A stretch of 17,717 bases of DNA from Pseudomonadota bacterium (GTDB taxonomy: Bacteria > Desulfobacterota > Syntrophia > Syntrophales > JADFWA01), in the NCBI GenBank assembly GCA_015222855.1, contig JADFWA010000125.1, positions 1 through 17,717 on the forward strand, read 5' to 3'. The translations under genes were made by a program, and so were the position numbers. The stretch's first letter is position 1. Every line of letters starts with the position of its first letter. Positions 14,562-17,717 of this stretch are shown one piece after another. Below the pieces are notes generated by a model that had not been told where the DNA came from, searched no databases, and worked only from the letters and a program-made list of their open reading frames with translations.

Positions 14562-16255
14562 GAAAAACGAAGTTGTTGATGTCCCTTTCTGTTTTGGTGT
14601 GCTTTGTGGTTTTTTTAGGTTGTACCGCCGCCAAAGAGGGACAGCTTCAAACAAAGGCAACAGACGTTGGCGCTCCGGCTGGAGTGAAGTCTCCCGATGC
14701 TCAGAAGGTGAACGTGGGGTATATTGAGGATGTGACCTTTGACAGATTGAAGGGAAAGGAGAGGGTCACCCTTTTTGTCTCGAAACTTTCCGATTTTAAA
14801 GTGGAAAGAATATCGGAAGAGACACTCATGATTAAACTGGTCGACATGTTTGTGCCGGAGGATTTCAGGAAGAGGCTCGGCTATGATTTATCAAAAACCA
14901 TAAAATACATCCTGCCGCTTCAGAAGACAATAGAAGGGAAGAAGTGGGCATATTTCGAGATAGCGCTTAAGGAGATGATCCCATACAGCGTTAAGGAAGA
15001 GAAGAGAAGAATCATTATTGATTTTGATGTCTCCTCCCTTTCTTATACATCTCCCGTGTCTGTTAAGAAGGTCTCCATGAGGGGGAAGAGTGAAGAAAAG
15101 GCGATAACACCCGGTCCGGCTAAAGGTATGCCACAGAAAAAGGAAAAGGTGAAAAAGAAATATACCGGACGGAGGATATCCATCGATTTTCAGGATGCAA
15201 GTATCAAAAGTGTCCTGAGATTAATAGCCGAGTGTGGCAGGACCAACATTATTTCCGGTGAAGATGTCAAGGGGAATGTGACCCTGCACATGAAAAATGT
15301 CCCTTGGGATCAGGCCCTCGATAGCATCCTGGATATCAATGGTCTTGTCATGAAACAGATGGGCGATGTCATCAGTGTCATGACAGTCGAAAAGATGCAA
15401 AAAGATGAGGCTACTCGACAGGCGGGTGAGGAGTCTCGCATAAAGGCTGAGCTGCTCCATAAAGAGGCGGAGCAGAAGCGTCTTGTGGAAACAGGGAAGC
15501 TGCGGCAGATCTCCATAGAGGCGAAGATAGTGGAGGCAACGACCTCCTTTTCGAGGAACCTGGGGATTCAGTGGGGCGCTGGTTATCAGGGTAAGTCTTT
15601 CGGGATCCTGGGTGGAACTAATCCGTCGACCTCAGGCGTGACATCGCTTCCGACCGGCATAGGGTTGACGACCGAGAGCTTGGCGGTCAATTTTCCGACT
15701 GCTGTTGCAGCGCCCTCCGTCGGGATGGTAATTGGAGGAACACAGGCCGTCCTGAATGCCCAACTGTCAGCGCTTGAAACTACGGGGGACGGAAAGATTA
15801 TCTCGTCTCCCAAGGTGACAACTCTTGATAATGTAAAGGCAACGATAAAGCAGGGAGAGGAGATACCTTATGCCGTATATGATAGTGAGGGGAACAGGAC
15901 GATAGAGTTCAAGGATGCTGCCTTGCAATTGGGGGTAAAACCCAAAATCACTCCTGATGGCAGGATTTCTATGGAGATTGTTACAACGAATGATTACGCA
16001 GATTGGACCAAGACCAACGTAAGCAATGAAAATCCTCCCATAAATACAAGTTCGGTGGAATCGACCATAGTAGTCAAGGATGGGGATACAATTGTGGTGG
16101 GGGGAATTTATAAGCTGACCGAAAGCAAAAGCATAAGTGGTGTTCCCGGGCTTTCGAAGATACCGATTCTGGGATGGTTGTTCAAGACCGAGACAAAATC
16201 GAAAGAGAAGAGGGAAATCTTGATATTCATCACCCCTAGGCTTATTAAAGATTAA
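14558..16255 (+). CDS. pilQ: Type IV pilus secretin PilQ
   Basis: PilQ forms the outer-membrane gated channel through which the pilus emerges. The 565-residue product begins with a signal peptide ending in F-L-G-C22, a probable but not ideal lipobox. A single AMIN domain (about 50-155) is followed by a basic linker and an STN/N0 domain (206-275, starting RISIDFQDASIKSVLRLIAE), a charged helix-prone stretch (about 285-315), and the secretin barrel region (about 320-563). The barrel region includes SSPKVTTLDNVKATIKQGEE and the hallmark GDTIVVGGIYK then GVPGLSKIPILGWLFK. It is compact compared with the roughly 700-900 residues of many PilQ proteins, mostly through a shorter N-terminal part. It is last in the operon. 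Confidence 0.96.
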   Translation: MRKTKLLMSLSVLVCFVVFLGCTAAKEGQLQTKATDVGAPAGVKSPDAQKVNVGYIEDVTFDRLKGKERVTLFVSKLSDFKVERISEETLMIKLVDMFVPEDFRKRLGYDLSKTIKYILPLQKTIEGKKWAYFEIALKEMIPYSVKEEKRRIIIDFDVSSLSYTSPVSVKKVSMRGKSEEKAITPGPAKGMPQKKEKVKKKYTGRRISIDFQDASIKSVLRLIAECGRTNIISGEDVKGNVTLHMKNVPWDQALDSILDINGLVMKQMGDVISVMTVEKMQKDEATRQAGEESRIKAELLHKEAEQKRLVETGKLRQISIEAKIVEATTSFSRNLGIQWGAGYQGKSFGILGGTNPSTSGVTSLPTGIGLTTESLAVNFPTAVAAPSVGMVIGGTQAVLNAQLSALETTGDGKIISSPKVTTLDNVKATIKQGEEIPYAVYDSEGNRTIEFKDAALQLGVKPKITPDGRISMEIVTTNDYADWTKTNVSNENPPINTSSVESTIVVKDGDTIVVGGIYKLTESKSISGVPGLSKIPILGWLFKTETKSKEKREILIFITPRLIKD

Positions 16256-16277
16256 GGGAGTGAAGGTTGATTTTATT

Positions 16278-16298
16278 CGTAAGGCGTAAAGCGTAAAG
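16278..16298. repeat. Three tandem CGTAARG heptads after pilQ
   Basis: CGTAAGG, CGTAAAG and CGTAAAG lie head to tail, followed by a partial unit CGAGTAA. No inverted partner is visible. It is another short-period array, single-armed like the one after dut. Confidence 0.6.
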
Positions 16299-16342
16299 CG
16301 AGTAATGATTTACTTAGAGAGGTTCGCATAACTGCTTTTCCG

Positions 16343-16458
16343 GTTATTGCGAGAAGCGAAGTGACTTGTCTGCCGAGGCACAGGCAGGCGTGGCAATCTT
16401 TTCGTGGTTATAAGCAATTTGAGATTGCTTCATCCGCAGGCGGTGGATTCGCAATGAC
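16343..16458. repeat. REP-like palindromic element between pilQ and queF
   Basis: Outer arms GTTATTGCGA (16343-16352) and TCGCAATGAC (16449-16458) pair with one mismatch. Inner arms GCAATCT (16393-16399) and AGATTGC (16422-16428) pair perfectly. The left half includes GAGAAGCGAAGTGAC and an embedded module (16368-16389) shared with 11662-11688; the right half includes a CCGCAGGCGG mini-palindrome. I recall ATTGCGAG...GAAGCAATCT as a very widespread bacterial repeat; that is memory, not a search. It lies between the convergent ends of pilQ and queF and could act as a transcription barrier. Confidence 0.75.
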
Positions 16459-16473
16459 AGTGTACGCTATCAT

Positions 16474-16803
16474 TCAACCGGGATATGATGCTTTTACCGT
16501 GGTGTATATTCCCCCTCTAACATTGAAATTTCCTGTAACTTCAACTCTTTTAGGTTGAACCTTTTCTACAAAATCGTTGAGTATCCTGTTTACCGCCTCT
16601 TCATGAAATATCCCTTTGTCGCGGAAGGAGTTCAAGTAGAATTTCAGTGACTTTAGTTCAATTAACAGCTCGTTCGGTACGTAATTGATTATGATTTCAG
16701 CAAAGTCGGGTTGGGAAGTCATCGGGCAGAGACAGGTAAATTCCGGGAATCTTATATGCACTTCATAGTCACGCTCTTTGTATTTATTCTCTATTGCCTC
16801 CAT
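16474..16803 (-). CDS. queF: NADPH-dependent 7-cyano-7-deazaguanine (preQ0) reductase QueF
   Basis: QueF reduces preQ0 to preQ1, the last free-base step before queuosine is placed in tRNA anticodons. The 109-residue product is the short, unimodular type. The motif FPEFTCLCPMTSQPDFA (19-35) gives the nucleophilic cysteine C26 and acid D33; the NADPH-binding QueF motif E-L-K-S-L-K-F-Y and S-F-R-D-K-G-I-F-H-E follow near 49-68, and RGGI lies close to the C-terminus. The N-terminus is shorter than in B. subtilis QueF (165 residues), but an AGCGAGGA ribosome-binding site precedes the ATG at 16803, so it looks complete. It is the only minus-strand gene and converges on pilQ. No other queuosine genes are in the window. 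Confidence 0.93.
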   Translation of the reverse strand: MEAIENKYKERDYEVHIRFPEFTCLCPMTSQPDFAEIIINYVPNELLIELKSLKFYLNSFRDKGIFHEEAVNRILNDFVEKVQPKRVEVTGNFNVRGGIYTTVKASYPG

Positions 16804-16849
16804 AAATCCTCGCTAAATATAATCCGAGAGCTTTGAAAATATGATTCTT

Positions 16850-16868
16850 CCCCGCATCAGGTGCGGGG
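16850..16868. repeat. Hairpin CCCCGCA/TGCGGGG
   Basis: A perfect 7-bp stem around TCAGG. It is not followed by a T-run on either strand, so a terminator is unlikely. It is probably another small dispersed palindrome in the queF upstream region. Confidence 0.6.
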
Positions 16869-16923
16869 TAAACTCTTGCTCAAAGCATTTAACTGAAATT
16901 AATTCAGCACAAGTTTCGACACT

Positions 16924-16983
16924 TTGTAGGGTGGCATTTTATATGCCACCGTTTGCGGTCGGGTATAAAACCCGACCCTACAA
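16924..16983. repeat. Cloverleaf-like palindromic element (three stems)
   Basis: Outer stem TTGTAG (16924-16929) pairs with CTACAA (16978-16983). Hairpin 1 is GGTGGCAT (16930-16937) with ATGCCACC (16943-16950). Hairpin 2 is GGTCGGGT (16957-16964) with ACCCGACC (16970-16977). All three stems are perfect, so the sequence could fold as a three-way junction on either strand or as RNA. A T-run follows at 16986-16991. Confidence 0.85.
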
Positions 16984-17126
16984 GCTTTTTTACCTCTTAA
17001 CATTGCCCCAGGACCGGTGTCAATCTGTTTTTCTAACGTGCAGGTCGGGGAGGGGCTTCCTTCTTGACATGCCGTGGGCGCTGTGTTAGGTGATTAAAAT
17101 TATTTAATAATGAAGGATAGAACCAT

Positions 17127-17694
17127 ATGGACCTCAGAAACCTCGAAGGCAGAGAAGAATTTCTTTCCAGGGCTGAGGCGTATTTGGAGCAGGGTTTGTG
17201 TGACGAGGCCACCGCTTTGGCGCGGGAAAGGCTTGAGCGTTTTCCCGGGGATGTGGATGCGAGGGTCATTATCGGTTCTTCCCTGGCCAGGGCGGGAAAG
17301 ATGGAGGAGGCCCTTGAGATTTTGAAGGGTGTGGAGGATGATATCCTTAATTGGTCCCGTGCCTTTGAGTACTTGGGGGATATTTACAGGGACAAGGGGC
17401 TTACCGAGAAGGCGACGGAAGACTATCAGAAATTTATTTCGCTGAATGTCGCTTCACCGGTTGCTGAAGATGTATCTGCAAAGCTCGATTCCCTGATTAC
17501 GGATACCGTCCCGGATGAAGAGGGTGGTATCGAAGATGTGTCGCCAGCCTTCCACACAATAACCCTGGCGGAACTTTATATGAAGCAGGGGCATTCCGAG
17601 ATGGCAAGGGAGGTTCTGAATGAAATTCTCAAAGCGGATGCCGGGAACATCAAGGCAGTGGAGATGTTGAAAGATATCGATGCCATATTAAGTG
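17127..17694 (+). CDS. Tetratricopeptide-repeat protein, 3'-truncated
   Basis: A frame open from ATG 17127 to the end of the genomic sequence, giving about 189 residues. It contains TPR-like helical pairs: A-Y-L-E-Q-G-L-C-D-E-A (about 17-27), RFPGDVDARVIIGSSLARAG (38-57), then segments around FEYLGDIYRDKGLTEKATEDY and LAELYMKQGHSEMAREVLNEIL. The linker around residues 120-145 is acidic. AAGGA at 17113-17117 is a plausible ribosome-binding site. TPR proteins are scaffolds; no specific role can be read. Neighbouring pil genes make a pilus-related job possible but unproven. The last bases of the open frame (17695-17717) are adapter, so the SYTHLR tail is artificial. Confidence 0.85.
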
Positions 17695-17717
17695 CTGTCT
17701 CTTATACACATCTCCGA
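17695..17717. other. Nextera/Tn5 mosaic-end adapter contamination
   Basis: The 19-base Tn5 mosaic end CTGTCTCTTATACACATCT occupies 17695-17713 and is followed by CCGA, the start of the Illumina Nextera read-2 adapter as I remember it. All 23 final bases agree. This marks a contig end with untrimmed adapter, not chromosomal sequence. Confidence 0.96.

Larger units (their letters stand above)
16804..17126. other. Divergent intergenic region between queF and the TPR gene
   Basis: No gene is visible. The region holds a 7-bp hairpin (16850-16868) and a three-hairpin element (16924-16983). It should contain the promoters of both flanking genes. A TTGACA at 17064-17069 faces the TPR gene but no good -10 box lies 16-18 bases downstream. 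Confidence 0.7.

Noticed and set aside
16361..16558. 65-codon plus-strand frame after pilQ
   Set aside because: Runs through the REP-like repeat and the antisense of queF; no coding support.
16984..17000. Intrinsic terminator formed by the cloverleaf element plus T-run
   Set aside because: It lies between divergent genes, so there is no upstream plus-strand gene close enough for it to terminate; the T-run may be incidental.
17064..17092. TTGACA as a promoter for the TPR gene
   Set aside because: The -35 is perfect but no credible -10 lies 16-18 bases downstream (TAGGTG at best).
17110..17325. 71-codon frame overlapping the start of the TPR gene
   Set aside because: The frame starting at 17127 stays open for about 190 codons and has TPR periodicity; this one is out of phase and Trp/Arg-rich.

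Overview
The window looks like a piece of a Desulfobacterota (Deltaproteobacteria-type) chromosome, most likely from a metagenome assembly. I infer this from three things. The translation/RNA cluster infB-DUF503-rbfA-nrnA-truB-rpsO-pnp-M16 peptidase-dut has the order usual in that group. A DUF39/COG1900 homocysteine-biosynthesis gene, common in anaerobic sulfate reducers and syntrophs, follows it. A type IV pilus pilMNOPQ operon comes next. I cannot place the genus.

Layout. Bases 2-8935 form a dense forward run: IF-2 (5' end cut by the window), a DUF503 protein, ribosome-binding factor A, a DHH nanoRNase/pAp phosphatase, tRNA pseudouridine synthase B, ribosomal protein S15, PNPase and an M16 zinc protease. 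dut (9103-9549) and the DUF39 gene (9609-10778) follow on the same strand. About 475 bases without a recognisable gene (10779-11253) lead to a small FtsB/DivIC-like protein (11254-11520). Then come pilM, pilN, pilO, pilP and pilQ (11780-16255), which encode the cytoplasmic, inner-membrane and outer-membrane parts of the pilus alignment complex. queF lies on the minus strand (16474-16803), and a TPR protein starts at 17127 and runs off the end.

The most unusual content is between the genes. Most gene junctions wider than about 20 bases carry a short palindromic or micro-tandem element, while the untouched junctions overlap or nearly touch. Several elements share one design: two inverted arrays of a short degenerate unit. 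Unit lengths are 8 (CACNAAGN, two copies), 7 (GTTCARR, between rpsO and pnp) and 9 (AACYAAYNN, before dut), and variation is largely confined to fixed positions of the unit. Other elements are a palindrome before truB with a half-copy before pilP, a REP-like element beside queF, a module shared by two unrelated elements, and a cloverleaf-like three-hairpin element. I found no new multi-gene defence or metabolic system; the repeat landscape is the best candidate for something under-described.

The last 23 bases (17695-17717) match the Nextera/Tn5 transposase adapter as I know it. They are very probably library-adapter contamination at a contig end, so the final residues of the TPR reading frame are not biological.
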